From: Betaproteobacteria bacterium
GTDB taxonomy: Bacteria; Pseudomonadota; Gammaproteobacteria; Burkholderiales; Casimicrobiaceae
Reading direction: 5' to 3'
Assembly: GCA_016704895.1 (NCBI GenBank)
Contig: JADIZG010000020.1
Location: 1-54,648 of the forward strand
Length of the DNA: 54,648 nucleotides
Part shown: one piece after another, positions 44,615 through 54,108 of the stretch
Layout: each line of letters opens with the position of its first letter
How positions within the stretch are numbered: the first letter of the stretch is position 1
Made by a program: the position numbers and the translations under genes
The notes under the pieces: generated by a model
The model's database searches: none
What the model was told of the DNA's origin: nothing
What the model saw: only the letters and a program-made list of their open reading frames with translations

Positions 44615-45106
44615 ATGGCTGAAATGATGGACCCGCCGGCTCCGCGTGGCAAACCCGCCGGGAGCCCCGCCCGCGCCCCCGAGGAACGGGCGTTCGAGGC
44701 GCGGATGGAGGTCCTCCCCTCGACGGCCGCGTTCGTCGCCGCGTTCTGCGGCCGCAACGGCATCGGCACGACCGACATGCTCCGGCTGACGCTCGTCGTC
44801 GAGGAGCTGTTCACGAACATCGTGACGCACGGGTACGGCGAGGAGGGCGCCGGGATGGTCCGGCTGCGCCTCGCGTTCGACGGCCGCGACGTGACGCTCG
44901 TCTGCCGGGACGAGGCGCCGCCCTACGATCCGCGTCCCGCGCTGCGGCGTCTGCCGGCCGACCTGGACGAGCCGGTCGAGAAGCGCGGCGTAGGGGGGCT
45001 GGGCAACCTGCTCGTCGGCCGCCTGGTCGACGTCAGCGACTACGTGCGGACGGGAAGTGCGAACGTGCTGACGCTGCGCTTCCGCCGCGACGCCTCGCCC
45101 CGCTGA
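44615..45106 (+). CDS. Anti-sigma-factor-type serine kinase (HATPase/RsbW-like)
   Basis: The 163-residue product has a GHKL ATPase domain: LVVEELFTNIVTHGYG (N box, about residues 60-75), DEAPPYDPR and VGGLGNLLVGRLVD (G-box region). It resembles RsbW/SpoIIAB-type kinases that phosphorylate a STAS partner and, when free, bind a sigma factor or another target. The ATG at 44615 is used; one at 44624 is possible. With the STAS and PP2C genes nearby it completes a partner-switching set. No sigma factor gene is next to it. Confidence 0.83.
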   Translation: MAEMMDPPAPRGKPAGSPARAPEERAFEARMEVLPSTAAFVAAFCGRNGIGTTDMLRLTLVVEELFTNIVTHGYGEEGAGMVRLRLAFDGRDVTLVCRDEAPPYDPRPALRRLPADLDEPVEKRGVGGLGNLLVGRLVDVSDYVRTGSANVLTLRFRRDASPR

Positions 45107-45173
45107 CCGATCGCGCCGATCGCCGGCGACCCCGGTGGCAGGGCCGGATCGACACGCCCGACCCGGGGTCGTG

Positions 45174-45410
45174 TCACATCCGCTCGATGATCGCGGCGAT
45201 GCCCTGGCCGCCGCCGATGCACATCGTGATCAAGCCGTAGCGCTTGCCGGTCCGGTGCAGCTCGTACATGCACTTGACCGTCAGGATCGCGCCGGTCGCG
45301 CCGATCGGGTGGCCGAGCGCGACCGCGCCGCCGTTCGGGTTCACCTTCGCCGGATCGAGGCCGAGCTCCTTGGAGACGCCGAGCGCCTGCACGGCGAACG
45401 CCTCGTTCGA
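45174..45410 (-). pseudogene. Truncated 3' fragment of a thiolase gene
   Basis: This fragment codes the last 78 or so residues of a thiolase (NEAFAVQALGVSKELG, NPNGGAVALGHPIGATGA, MCIGGGQGIAAIIERM). It is close to the intact gene at 50408 (about 90% identical at base level by eye). Similarity stops abruptly at 45410, after which the sequence is unrelated. The 5' four fifths are missing, so no function is expected. It marks one edge of a compositionally odd stretch. Confidence 0.85.
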
Positions 45411-45705
45411 CCGATCACGATCCGAGCCGCCTGCTTCACACCCCTGTTGTCTGCGTGACGACGGGTTTATCAGCAGCGCAGGCGCGTTGCCTCACGATCG
45501 CCCGGCGACGATCTGCGCGTCGGGCAGGATGTCTTGCCCCGGGGGGGGGTTCGCCATTGGGTGCGGGGGGCCCGGTGCTGGCCGCCCGCTTCCCCCTGTT
45601 TGTCTGGGACGGCGGGGTTCCCAACCCCGGCGCGGGGGGCCCCCCGACCCGGGGGGGCGACCCGCGAGCGGCGGGGGAGCAAGGGGTCCTGCCCGGGAGG
45701 GGGGG
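45411..45705. other. Gene-free stretch with homopolymer runs, likely low-quality or joined sequence
   Basis: The first 120 bases show no gene. From 45537 on there are repeated long G and C runs (for example ten G at 45541-45549 region, and further runs to 45732) unlike the rest of the window. No coding sequence can be supported. It looks like a poorly resolved assembly join. Confidence 0.6.
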
Positions 45706-48700
45706 CTACCCCAAAATGGGCGCACCCCCCCAATACACGTAAAGAGCATCCACGGAATTGCTGACAGTATGTCCGGGCCAGGTGTAATTACCCCGAACTG
45801 GTAGCCGTCCAACGTACACCTGCAGGTGGGGATAGCTGTAGTTCCACCAATGCTCGCTCGTTGCGCCGCCGCCCGGGTCTGAAGGCGCCGGCGTTCTGGA
45901 TGGGAGACCCCGCTGTGATGTAGTTGTTGTCGCCTTGGATGAATCCGACCTGGCGGCGCCGCCGGCTGGTGCATTCGAGTTGTAGCTCGTGAACGCACTG
46001 CCGTTCGCGCTTATCCCGGACTGGCCGCCGCCCCAGACCGGGACGAACGTCCATGACGCACCGCTCGGGGCATCGTCGTAGTTGCCGTAGCCCAACGACG
46101 GCGTTTCGAATCCGCTGTTCGCAAACGATGGTGTCGGCGATGGGCAGTTGACCTGAATCGTGACCGGATTGGAGGTCGTTCGTGCGGAAGTGCTGTTGTT
46201 GTCCGTGGCCACCGCATAGATCTTGTATGAGCCCGGACCTGACGGCGCCCAGGTCTTTGAGTACGGGGAGCTGGTGTCGCTCGCCACTTGAACGCCGTTC
46301 GCAAAACCCCTTGACGCTGGCGATGCCGTTCGAATCCGAGGCTGCTGCACTTAACGTGACGCTCACTCCGGGACTATAGGTTGTTCCGTTGGAAGGGCTC
46401 GTGAGCGAAACGGTCGGCGGCGTGTTCCCACCGTAGTTCGGCGCTACCCAACCGATCCAGTCCGTGCCGCCAAGCGTGTTCGAGTGGTAGCTGCCGCTCG
46501 CGTACGTCGGGAACGGAGGATTGCAAGCTTTTCCGTCCGAACCCGTTCCCGGGAGTAGGACGAGTTCGTCGCGTACCGGATCGAGAAGGCGGCAAAGCCT
46601 CACGGCTCCCGCTATCGGGGAATTGCTGTACGATTTCGGGAAAACGTATCCCTCGATGCCGTCCAGTTTGTAGTTGTATGGCGGCGCGGTGAAGCTCGCG
46701 ACCTCGCTCGCGTCGGTCGAGTACATGTGACCTATGTGGAACGGGTTGTAGTTCGGCGCGCCGGATGTGTCGCAGATCGGCGATGCGAAATCGCCGCACT
46801 TTCTGCTTAGCCGGTAAAGCGGGATGAGATCTGCGCCGCTTCCCGTCGGATTCCTATGACTGACGTAGACGCTGACCGACGAGCGCGGATGAATGCCTAC
46901 GGTAGTAACACCGGGATAAACGCTGAAACCGGAGATCAGGTTACCGACACTCTGGTAAGTTAGAGGATAGGAGCTGTATACCTTGGTAACCAGATTGGCG
47001 GTGCGCATCGGGCCATCGGAAAAGCCAAGTGGCGCGTCCCACAACATGCCCGACGAGATGTTTCCCGACGAGTCGGAGAAGGCGTACTTGCTAGCGGGCG
47101 ACGTCTAGCTATAGGGTTGCCCTGGAACATGAAGTGTGTTCTCGACATACACCGCCACTCCTGCCCCGGCGGCTGTCCCGTCCGGCTTTCTTACCCCAAT
47201 GGGAGGCTGCGGACTCAAGCCGACGTTCTCGCAGCTACCGGTGCAAGTTGCCGAGTGTAAGGCTGCACTCATCGTGTGCTGTGGCGACGGTTTGATGCTT
47301 CCATTGATCGCCGCCGATCCCATCTGAAATTGCGGTGTAGAGATGATTCCTCCTTGCGAGGAGTAAAGCGAAAAGAGCGGGGTCAGGCGATTCAGCACCG
47401 AGTTATCGTAGGCAGAAGGATTGCTGAGGTTCGCGCCGCGGAGGATGCCGACCGCGGCTTCCTTGGCCAGGAATCCCCATCCCCACTGCGGGCTGATTGG
47501 TGTGCCGTTGCCGGTTGAGCGTCTCTTCAAAATGGCCGCGACATCGATGGCGTCAGCAGCGGATTGGCAGATCGCATGAGTCCTACGACGCCGCTGACGA
47601 CCGGCGCGGGCCATCGATGTGCCGGTACACGTGCGTAGCCACCTTCAGATTATGACGAATTTGGATCAGGGGTCGTAGAACTCGCCTGATGTAGGGCGGG
47701 GTGGTAGGTGTGCCAGAAAGAACGTGGATAGCACGTCCAGTGCCGGCGAGAAACTGATATCGCCCAGCAGCGATTATCCGCCGAGTCGGAGCAGTTCGAG
47801 CCTTGCTCCGGGGTACCCAGTCCCCTTGTGGGCACGTGACGCCGCCGGTAACACGCTCACCGAGTTCATCGTATCCGGTGGTCCAGAAAACTGTGTTGCC
47901 CTCCGAATCCAGCTCGGAGCCTCGGACAGCAAGTACGTCCGGCTGGTTTGCAGGAAAGTTCAGCGCTGCACGATTGTTGCCCGACGCTGCGACAATCGAT
48001 ACTCCACGGTTCTTCGCGAACGTCAATGCCAGACACATAACGTCGTTTGCGTTCGACGGATTAACACAAAGCCGGGAGGCCGAGGGTCGTACGGATTGTT
48101 GGCTGAGCTGCCAAAACTGAGATTGACAACTTGCACGCCGCCGCGGACGAGTTCCGAAATCAACTGCCCGGCCCTGTCCATTGAAAGTTCCGCGTTACGC
48201 AGCTTCATAATTGACAAGCTGCATTCGGGACAGGCGCCGCGCATGCCGGTGCCGCCGACAGAGGGCGGATTGGCGGCAACCAACCCGGCAACATGGGTGC
48301 CATGTCCCTTGGGCGGGGGTTGGGTGACGTCATCAGCCGCGGCTTCTACGATGTCGTCGTCCACCGCGAAGAAACCCAGCCGGATTGGCCAGGCACGGCC
48401 GCACGCGAGAAGTGCTTACGAACATTTCCTGATAGGTCCGGATGTGTCTGCTGCGTCGCCGGATCGAGATAGACTCCTTGATCGACCACGCCAATCTGGG
48501 CAAAGCCCCTCAGCCTGTCCCATGCAGCAGCCGCGTTGATTACCGAAAGTGAGTTGGTTCCCCATTGATACGTGCCGACGCTCGATTCCCCGGGATCCTT
48601 GTCAAGGTAGAACGTTGAGGAGTAGCTTAGCCGAGCGTTTTCGCGGCATGCAGCACGCGGTTGCTTTCTCGGAAGCGCTCGAGGGCGCGATTGGCCAAGT

Positions 48701-49077
48701 CCTTCGTAGCGAAGGTAAAGGACGACATAGTTGCTCAGAAGGAACTCGGGCGTGTACGATTCTCTTTCGACAGGCTCCGACGCGCCGGGCTCCAAGTCCT
48801 CCATCAGGAGCTTCTGCAGACCTTCGCGGGGACTAATTTGTGCGAAGAGCGTTCTCACGGCGCTGTCGACATAATCGTCCTGCACTAACTGCTGCGCGCG
48901 CACGGAGGTGCGAGTCGGATCGAGCAGCAGGAGAACCTGTCTTTCGACGGTATCGCTTTCATCGCTGACTGCGGCGGCGGTAGCACCTAGAGAGGGAAAA
49001 GCAGCCACAAGTTGGTATGCCAGCACGATTAGACTTGTGAAGAGATTTCGCGCGAACGCGATTTTCGCGATTGCCAT
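45706..49077 (-). pseudogene. Secreted S8 (subtilisin-like) protease with C-terminal DUF5648-like and Ig-like parts, frame-broken
   Basis: The start at 49077 follows GGGGAGGAG and gives a signal peptide (LIVLAYQLVAAFPSLGATAAA). The catalytic Asp lies in IGVVDQGVYLDP, the His in GHGTHVAGLVAANPP and the oxyanion Asn in VAASGNN. At the Ser site the readable sequence is LSGTPTTPPYI, where the family has G-T-S-x-A/T-x-P. Further on come a DUF5648-like part (LIPLYRLSRK, GHMYSTDASEVASF), a bacterial Ig-like part (PPTVSLTSPSNGTTYSPG) and a NSGFETPSLGYGNYDDAPSG stretch. At least five frame changes (for example near 48350, 48060, 47600, 47080 and 46300) break it. The otherwise good conservation suggests indel errors or very recent decay. 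Confidence 0.65.
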
Positions 49078-49147
49078 GACTCCTCCCCGGACACCGTCAA
49101 GCGATATCGTCTTCATTGTTTCGAACACCCCCAATGCGAGACCGGTC

Positions 49148-50035
49148 ATGCGCCCCCTACTGCTGGTGAGCTTGTTCATCATCCATGCGACAGCCTTCGC
49201 CGATTCACCCTATCTGAGTCCGTCACTGAAAGTTTCGCCACAGGTACCTGGCTCGGCCGACGTAGTTGCCTTCGACTTCGCTGATCTGACCGGTGTCTAT
49301 GCGAATGTCCTCGAGAGCTCCGTATCCCAGTCGGGACAGTTCATTGAAGTCAAGGCTTCCATCGAGCTCGGGCGCACGAATGTAACGGGTGGAGGTACAA
49401 GATCCAGCGCTGCTGGCGCCTCTCCTGCCGGGTTGTACAACGTGACGTTCGTCGCGCGGCCGGTACAAGGACCCCTATACGGAATTCACGGAACACTGGA
49501 AGGTGAGTGGTGGTTTGTCGTGATGGACGCCGTGCAGTCGATGAATGCCGTCGAGTTTCATCACGCGGGCTTCGATCACTACCTCCTCACGGCGAACGGC
49601 GACGAGATCGCCGCGCTCGATGGCGGCTACTTCTCGGGCTGGTCGCGTACCGGCCAGTCGATCCGGGCGATCGCGCCGGCGGCTGCACTGTCGGGGACAG
49701 CACCGGTCTGTCGCTTCTACGGTCGGCCAGAGGCGGGGCTGGACACGCACGTGTACACCGCCAACGAGACGGAGTGCGGCATCCTCGCTGCACAGCCGCA
49801 GACGTGGATCTTCGAGAACCCGGCGGCGTTCGCGATCGCGCCGATCGAAACTGCAGGTGGGACATGCCCGATCAACATGATCGCGGTGTATCGCCTCTGG
49901 AACGGGCTCGCTGCGGCGAACCATCGATACACGACGTCGAAAGGCGATCAGGCGCAGATGGCGGCGGCGGGCTGGGTTCCCGAAGGTTCGGGGACGCCGC
50001 CGGCCATCTGGTGCGCGTTGCCTTCGGAACCCTGA
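49148..50035 (+). CDS. Secreted protein with DUF5648-type repeats
   Basis: The 295-residue product has a signal peptide (MRPLLLVSLFIIHATAFA) and a C-terminal region of about 170 residues with the pattern EFHHAGFDHYLLTANGDEIA, VCRFYGRPEAGLDTHVYTAN and VYRLWNGLAAANHRYTTS. These are the repeated blades of DUF5648-like proteins often attached to secreted hydrolases. The N-terminal half is not recognised. It is divergent from the protease gene (71 bp between starts) and shares the C-terminal module with it and with 51777-52757. Confidence 0.75.
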   Translation: MRPLLLVSLFIIHATAFADSPYLSPSLKVSPQVPGSADVVAFDFADLTGVYANVLESSVSQSGQFIEVKASIELGRTNVTGGGTRSSAAGASPAGLYNVTFVARPVQGPLYGIHGTLEGEWWFVVMDAVQSMNAVEFHHAGFDHYLLTANGDEIAALDGGYFSGWSRTGQSIRAIAPAAALSGTAPVCRFYGRPEAGLDTHVYTANETECGILAAQPQTWIFENPAAFAIAPIETAGGTCPINMIAVYRLWNGLAAANHRYTTSKGDQAQMAAAGWVPEGSGTPPAIWCALPSEP

Positions 50036-50407
50036 ATCGAGGCATGCCTGAAGACTTGAAGCGAGCAAGGCGGCGAGTTGCCAGCCTCACACGTCCTCGG
50101 TTTTCGCAACCTTGATGTGCATCAAGCGGTACTTCGAAACATCGAGTCTCTGCGCTCGCGCATGGTCCACGAGTCGAGCAGGATCAGACTCGATTTCCGG
50201 CGAGTCAGAAATTGCATCTGTTCTTACCGATGATGGCGACCAACGCGCTCGATCGCGGCACGATGGTGCGGGCCAAAGCGGCGCTCATCCGCTGACGCCC
50301 GTGCGGCGGGCGAAGGCCGCTCTCGCGCCGGTTCCGATCGGCGCGCGCCCGCCCAGGGGTAAAGCGGCGGCAGCGCCTCGGCTGCCGCCGTTTGTCGCAG
50401 GACCGTC
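50036..50407. other. Intergenic stretch without recognised features
   Basis: The 372 bp between the secreted-protein gene and the thiolase stop codon show no ORF with recognisable protein similarity. The region near 50290-50400 is GC-rich and alanine-codon-like in several frames but has no support as a gene. Confidence 0.5.
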
Positions 50408-51595
50408 CTAAATGCGCTCGATGATCGCCGCGATGCCTTGCCCGCCGCCGATGCACATCGTGATGAGGCCGTAGCGGCCGCCGGTGCGGTGCAGCTCGTA
50501 CATCGCCTTGACCGTCAGGATCGCGCCGGTGGCGCCGACCGGGTGGCCCAGCGCGATGGCGCCACCGTTCGGGTTCACCTTCGCCGGGTCGAGGCCGAGC
50601 TCCTTGGAGACGCCGAGCGCCTGCACGGCGAACGCCTCGTTCGACTCGAAGACGTCGATGTCCGACACCTTGAGGCCGGCCTTCGCGAGCGCATTCTTGA
50701 CCGCGGTCACCGGGCCCAGCCCCATGATCTTCGGGTCGATGCCGGCATGCCCGTACGAGACGAGGCGCGCCATCGGCTTCAGCCCCTTCTTCGCGGCGGC
50801 GCCGGCCTCCATCAGCACGACCGCGGCGGCGGCATCGTTGATGCCCGACGCGTTGCCGGCGGTCACCGAGCCGTTCTCCTTCGCGAACGCCGGCTTGAGC
50901 TTGGCCATGCCCTCCATCGACGCGTCGCTCCGCGGGTGCTCGTCGGTGTCGAACATCACCGGGCCCTTCTTGCTCTTGAGCTCGATCGGCAGGATCTGGC
51001 TCTTGAAGTGGCCCGCGGCGATCGCGGCGACCGCGCGGCGGTGGCTCTCGACCGCGAACGCGTCCTGCTGCTCGCGGCCGATGCCGCACTGCTTCGCGAC
51101 GGTCTCGGCCGTCACTCCCATGTGCATGGTGTCGAACGGATCGGTCAGCGCGCCGACCATCATGTCGATCGTCTTGCCGTCGCCCATGCGCTGGCCCCAG
51201 CGCTGCGTCAGGTTCGCGTAGGCGGCGCGGCTCATGCTCTCGACGCCGCCGGCGATCGCGGCATCGTAGTCGCCGAGCAGGATGGTCTGCGAGGCCGAGA
51301 CGATCGCCTGCATCCCGCTGCCGCACAGCCGGTTCACGGTGAACGCGCCCGACGTGTTCGGCAGGCCGGCGTTCAGCGCGACGACGCGCGAGACGTACAT
51401 GTCCTTCGCCTCGGTGTGGATCACGTTGCCGATCACGCACTGGCCGACGTCGGCCGGATCGACCTTCGCGCGGGCGATCGCTTCGCGCACGGCGCGCGCG
51501 CCGAGATCGGTGGGGGCGATGTCCTTGAGGCTGCCGCCGTAGTCGCCGATGGCGGTACGGACACCTGACAGGATGACGACGCTGCGCTGGCTCAT
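50408..51595 (-). CDS. Acetyl-CoA C-acyltransferase (beta-ketothiolase, BktB-like)
   Basis: The 395-residue product is a complete thiolase: Cys91 in TVNRLCGSGMQAIVSA, ESNEAFAVQALG, His in NPNGGAIALGHPVGATGA and Cys in ITMCIGGGQG. It condenses or splits acyl-CoAs, and resembles BktB-type enzymes that act on acetyl-CoA and short 3-oxoacyl-CoAs. The ATG at 51595 is preceded by GAGGAGA; an in-frame start at 51613 is less likely. A 237-bp partial copy of its 3' end lies 5 kb upstream at 45174. Confidence 0.9.
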   Translation of the reverse strand: MSQRSVVILSGVRTAIGDYGGSLKDIAPTDLGARAVREAIARAKVDPADVGQCVIGNVIHTEAKDMYVSRVVALNAGLPNTSGAFTVNRLCGSGMQAIVSASQTILLGDYDAAIAGGVESMSRAAYANLTQRWGQRMGDGKTIDMMVGALTDPFDTMHMGVTAETVAKQCGIGREQQDAFAVESHRRAVAAIAAGHFKSQILPIELKSKKGPVMFDTDEHPRSDASMEGMAKLKPAFAKENGSVTAGNASGINDAAAAVVLMEAGAAAKKGLKPMARLVSYGHAGIDPKIMGLGPVTAVKNALAKAGLKVSDIDVFESNEAFAVQALGVSKELGLDPAKVNPNGGAIALGHPVGATGAILTVKAMYELHRTGGRYGLITMCIGGGQGIAAIIERI

Positions 51596-51776
51596 GGGGG
51601 TCTCCTCGGGCAAAACCGCAATGATAGGCCCGAAACCGGTTGCACGTCCTTGCGTGCCGCTTGAGGCGGATCAAGCCGGAAGCGGGACGCTGAGCGTAGC
51701 TTGAATACTGAACGGTCGGGATTCACGACCCGGGGGATGCCGGGTCACGGTCGCAGGCAAGTAGAGGAGTTTCGCG

Positions 51777-52757
51777 ATGAACGGGATGCTTGTGCGGTGG
51801 GTGGTGGTGGTGTTTGCCGTGGTGCTTGCGACGACCGCCGGCGCGGCGACGCGGTACTGGTACCTGCAGGACGTCGCCTTCGACGACGGGACGACGGTGA
51901 GCGGCAGTTTTCCTACGACGACGTCACGCACGACGTGGGGAGTTTGGCTGTGCGCGTGAAGGCCGGGGCACACTATCTCCCGTTCACCTACCTTCCCGGG
52001 AACTCGACCGCCTACACGAGCGTCGGCTACTACTCGGCGGTTCCCACGATCATCATCAGCTCCGACGATGGCGGGAACGGCGCGCAGGCCCGCGAGTTCC
52101 GGATCACGCCGACTGCGGCGCTCGACGGGTCGCCTACCAGCGTCCCGGTCGATGTCGCGACGGCCCACGGCCGATCGGGCGGAAGGTGCTCAACTGCTCC
52201 ACGCGCGCTTCATCGTTTCGCGGCCCGATCAATCTGTGATGCTGCCGCCACCGATAGCGATCATCCCGGTGATCGAGTTCTACCATGCCGGGTTCAACCA
52301 CTACTTCATGACCGCCGACACGGTGGAGATCAACGCGCTCGACACCCATTACTTCACCGGCTGGGAGCGGACCGGCTACCAGTTCTTCGCCTACCCGACG
52401 GGCGCGAGCGCTGGAGGCACCATCAACCCCGTGTGCCGCTACTACGGCCTGCCGTCGGCGGGGCTGGACTCGCACTTCTATTCGGCCAGCGCCAAGGAGT
52501 GCTACGAGGTCAACCAGTTCTACGGCACCGAGTGGCAGATCGAGAACGACAACGTGTTCCAGATCAACCTGCCGAACACGACGACCGGCGCATGCCCAAC
52601 GGGAACGATCCCGGTCTACCGCGTGTTCAACAATCGCCACGACGCGAACCACCGCTACGCGACGAGCACGGTGGTGCGCGCGCAGATGGAGGCTGCGGGA
52701 TGGATCCGGGAAGGCTACGGGCCGAACGCGACGATCATGTGCGCGGTAAATCACTGA
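51777..52757 (+). pseudogene. Secreted DUF5648-type protein, two apparent frame breaks
   Basis: GAGGAG precedes the ATG. The signal peptide (VVVVFAVVLATTAGAA) is followed by YWYLQDVAFDDGTTVSGSF, a start seen in betaproteobacterial secreted proteins. The frame breaks at about 51910 (one T missing restores FSYDDVTHDVGSLAVRVKAG) and again near 52160-52185. The remaining 170 residues hold the DUF5648-like blades (EFYHAGFNHYFMTADTVEI, CRYYGLPSAGLDSHFYSAS, VYRVFNNRHDANHRYATS). It is a paralogue of the gene at 49148. Sequencing indels are as likely as true decay. Confidence 0.65.
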
Positions 52758-52872
52758 CCGCGATGAAGTCGAGCTGAGTGACCGGACCGACAAGTGGCCC
52801 CGGGTAGTCGGACAGCGGTCTAAGTGGTAGCTCTGCTCTAATGAGCGACCTTGTCGCCGAGGAGCAGGAGTC

Positions 52873-53175
52873 ATGAAACGACCGCGCAGGAACCACGCAC
52901 CGAAGTTCAAGGCCACGGTGGCCTTGGCGGCGATCCGGGGGGAGAAGACCCTGGTCGAGCTGGCCGAGCAGTACAAGGTCCACCCGAACCAGATCGGGCA
53001 GTGGCGGCTGGAGCTGCTGGAGCGCGCCGCCGAGGTGTTCGCCACGGCCGCCGAGAAGCGCGACGCCGGTCCGGATGTGAAGACGCTGCACGCCAAGATC
53101 GGGCAGCTGGCGCTGGAGAATGATTTTTTGGCCGGCGCGCTCGGTCGCATCGGCGATGCGAGCGCAAAGCGATGA
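52873..53175 (+). CDS. IS3-family transposase OrfA
   Basis: The 100-residue product has an N-terminal helix-turn-helix (KFKATVALAAIRGEKTLVEL, HPNQIGQWRLELLE) and a C-terminal leucine-zipper-like helix, the usual OrfA layout. It ends overlapping the orfB start (ATGA). A T6G run at 53124-53130 (T-TTT-TTG in this frame) could cause the -1 frameshift used in this family to make the OrfAB fusion; the -1 frame stays open from there to the orfB ATG. Confidence 0.88.
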   Translation: MKRPRRNHAPKFKATVALAAIRGEKTLVELAEQYKVHPNQIGQWRLELLERAAEVFATAAEKRDAGPDVKTLHAKIGQLALENDFLAGALGRIGDASAKR

Positions 53176-53999
53176 TCGATCCGAACCACCGGCTGCCGAT
53201 CGTGCGCCAGGCGCAGCTGCTGGACCTGGCGCGCTCGACGGTCTACTACCAGCCGCAGCCGACCTCGGACGCGGACCTGGCGCTGATGCGGCGCATGGAC
53301 GAGCTGCATCTCGAGCATCCCTTCGCCGGCAGCCGGATGCTGCGCGACCTGCTCAACCGAGAAGGCATCGCGGTCGGCCGCAAGCATGTGGCGACGCTGA
53401 TGCGCCGGATGGGCATCGAGGCGCTGTATCAGCGGCCGCGGACCAGCGGCCGGCATCGCGAGCACCCGGTGTTCCCGTATCTGCTGCGCGGCGTCACCAT
53501 CGACCGGCCGAACCAGGTCTGGGCGATGGACACGACCTACATTCCGATGCGCCGCGGCTTCGTGTATCTGACCGTAGTCCTCGACTGGGCCAGCCGCCGA
53601 GTTCTGGCGTGGCGACTGTCGATCAGCCTGGCCGCGGACGCTGCCGTCGAAGCGTTGGAGGAGGCGATCGCCAAGCACGGCGCGCCGGAGATCATGAACA
53701 CCGATCAGGGCAGCCAATTCACCGCATCGGCCTTCATCGATATCCTGCGCCGCCACGACATTCGGATCAGCATGGACGGCAAGGGCTGCTGGCGCGACAA
53801 CGTGTTCGTCGAGCGGCTGTGGAAGTCGGTCAAGTACGAGCACGTCTACCTCCACGCCTACGAAACCACGAGCGAGGCCCGCACCAAACTGGCGGTCTAC
53901 CTCGACTTCTACAACCGCCGCCGGCCGCATTCCAGCCTTGACCGGCAGGCGCCGGACGACGTGTACTTCGACCAGCCGCAGCTACGACTGGCGGCCTAA
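53172..53999 (+). CDS. IS3-family transposase OrfB (DDE integrase core)
   Basis: The 275-residue product has the HTH_21 start (LARSTVYYQPQP, HPFAGSRMLRDLLNREG) and the rve integrase core with the DDE residues in WAMDTTYIPM, NTDQGSQFTA and NVFVERLWKSVKYE. The tail FYNRRRPHSSLDRQAP is typical. Length is complete, so the element may still be active as OrfAB. Confidence 0.9.
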   Translation: MIDPNHRLPIVRQAQLLDLARSTVYYQPQPTSDADLALMRRMDELHLEHPFAGSRMLRDLLNREGIAVGRKHVATLMRRMGIEALYQRPRTSGRHREHPVFPYLLRGVTIDRPNQVWAMDTTYIPMRRGFVYLTVVLDWASRRVLAWRLSISLAADAAVEALEEAIAKHGAPEIMNTDQGSQFTASAFIDILRRHDIRISMDGKGCWRDNVFVERLWKSVKYEHVYLHAYETTSEARTKLAVYLDFYNRRRPHSSLDRQAPDDVYFDQPQLRLAA

Positions 54000-54108
54000 C
54001 CCGCAGAGCAACCACTTAAGAAACCCGAAAAACTGTCCGACCGCGTGGGGCCACTTCTGCTCCCGCACGCTGCTAAGACCGAGCTGATTTACAGATGGCA
54101 GGCCCGCA

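Larger units (their letters stand above)
52792..54056 (+). mobile_element. IS3-family insertion sequence
   Basis: The element carries orfA and orfB and is bounded by inverted sequence: AAGTGGCCCC at 52792-52801 against GGGGCCACTT at 54047-54056; GTCGGACAG at 52807-52815 against CTGTCCGAC at 54033-54041; and an inner pair at 52821-52836 and 54003-54018 matching at 15 of 16 positions. No clear target duplication is seen directly outside these ends, so the exact edges may be a few bases off. It lies just after the frame-broken secreted-protein gene. Confidence 0.8.

Noticed and set aside
45174..45410. Short thiolase-like frame as a small functional gene
   Set aside because: It lacks the Cys nucleophile and most of the fold; only the C-terminal end is left and similarity stops sharply.
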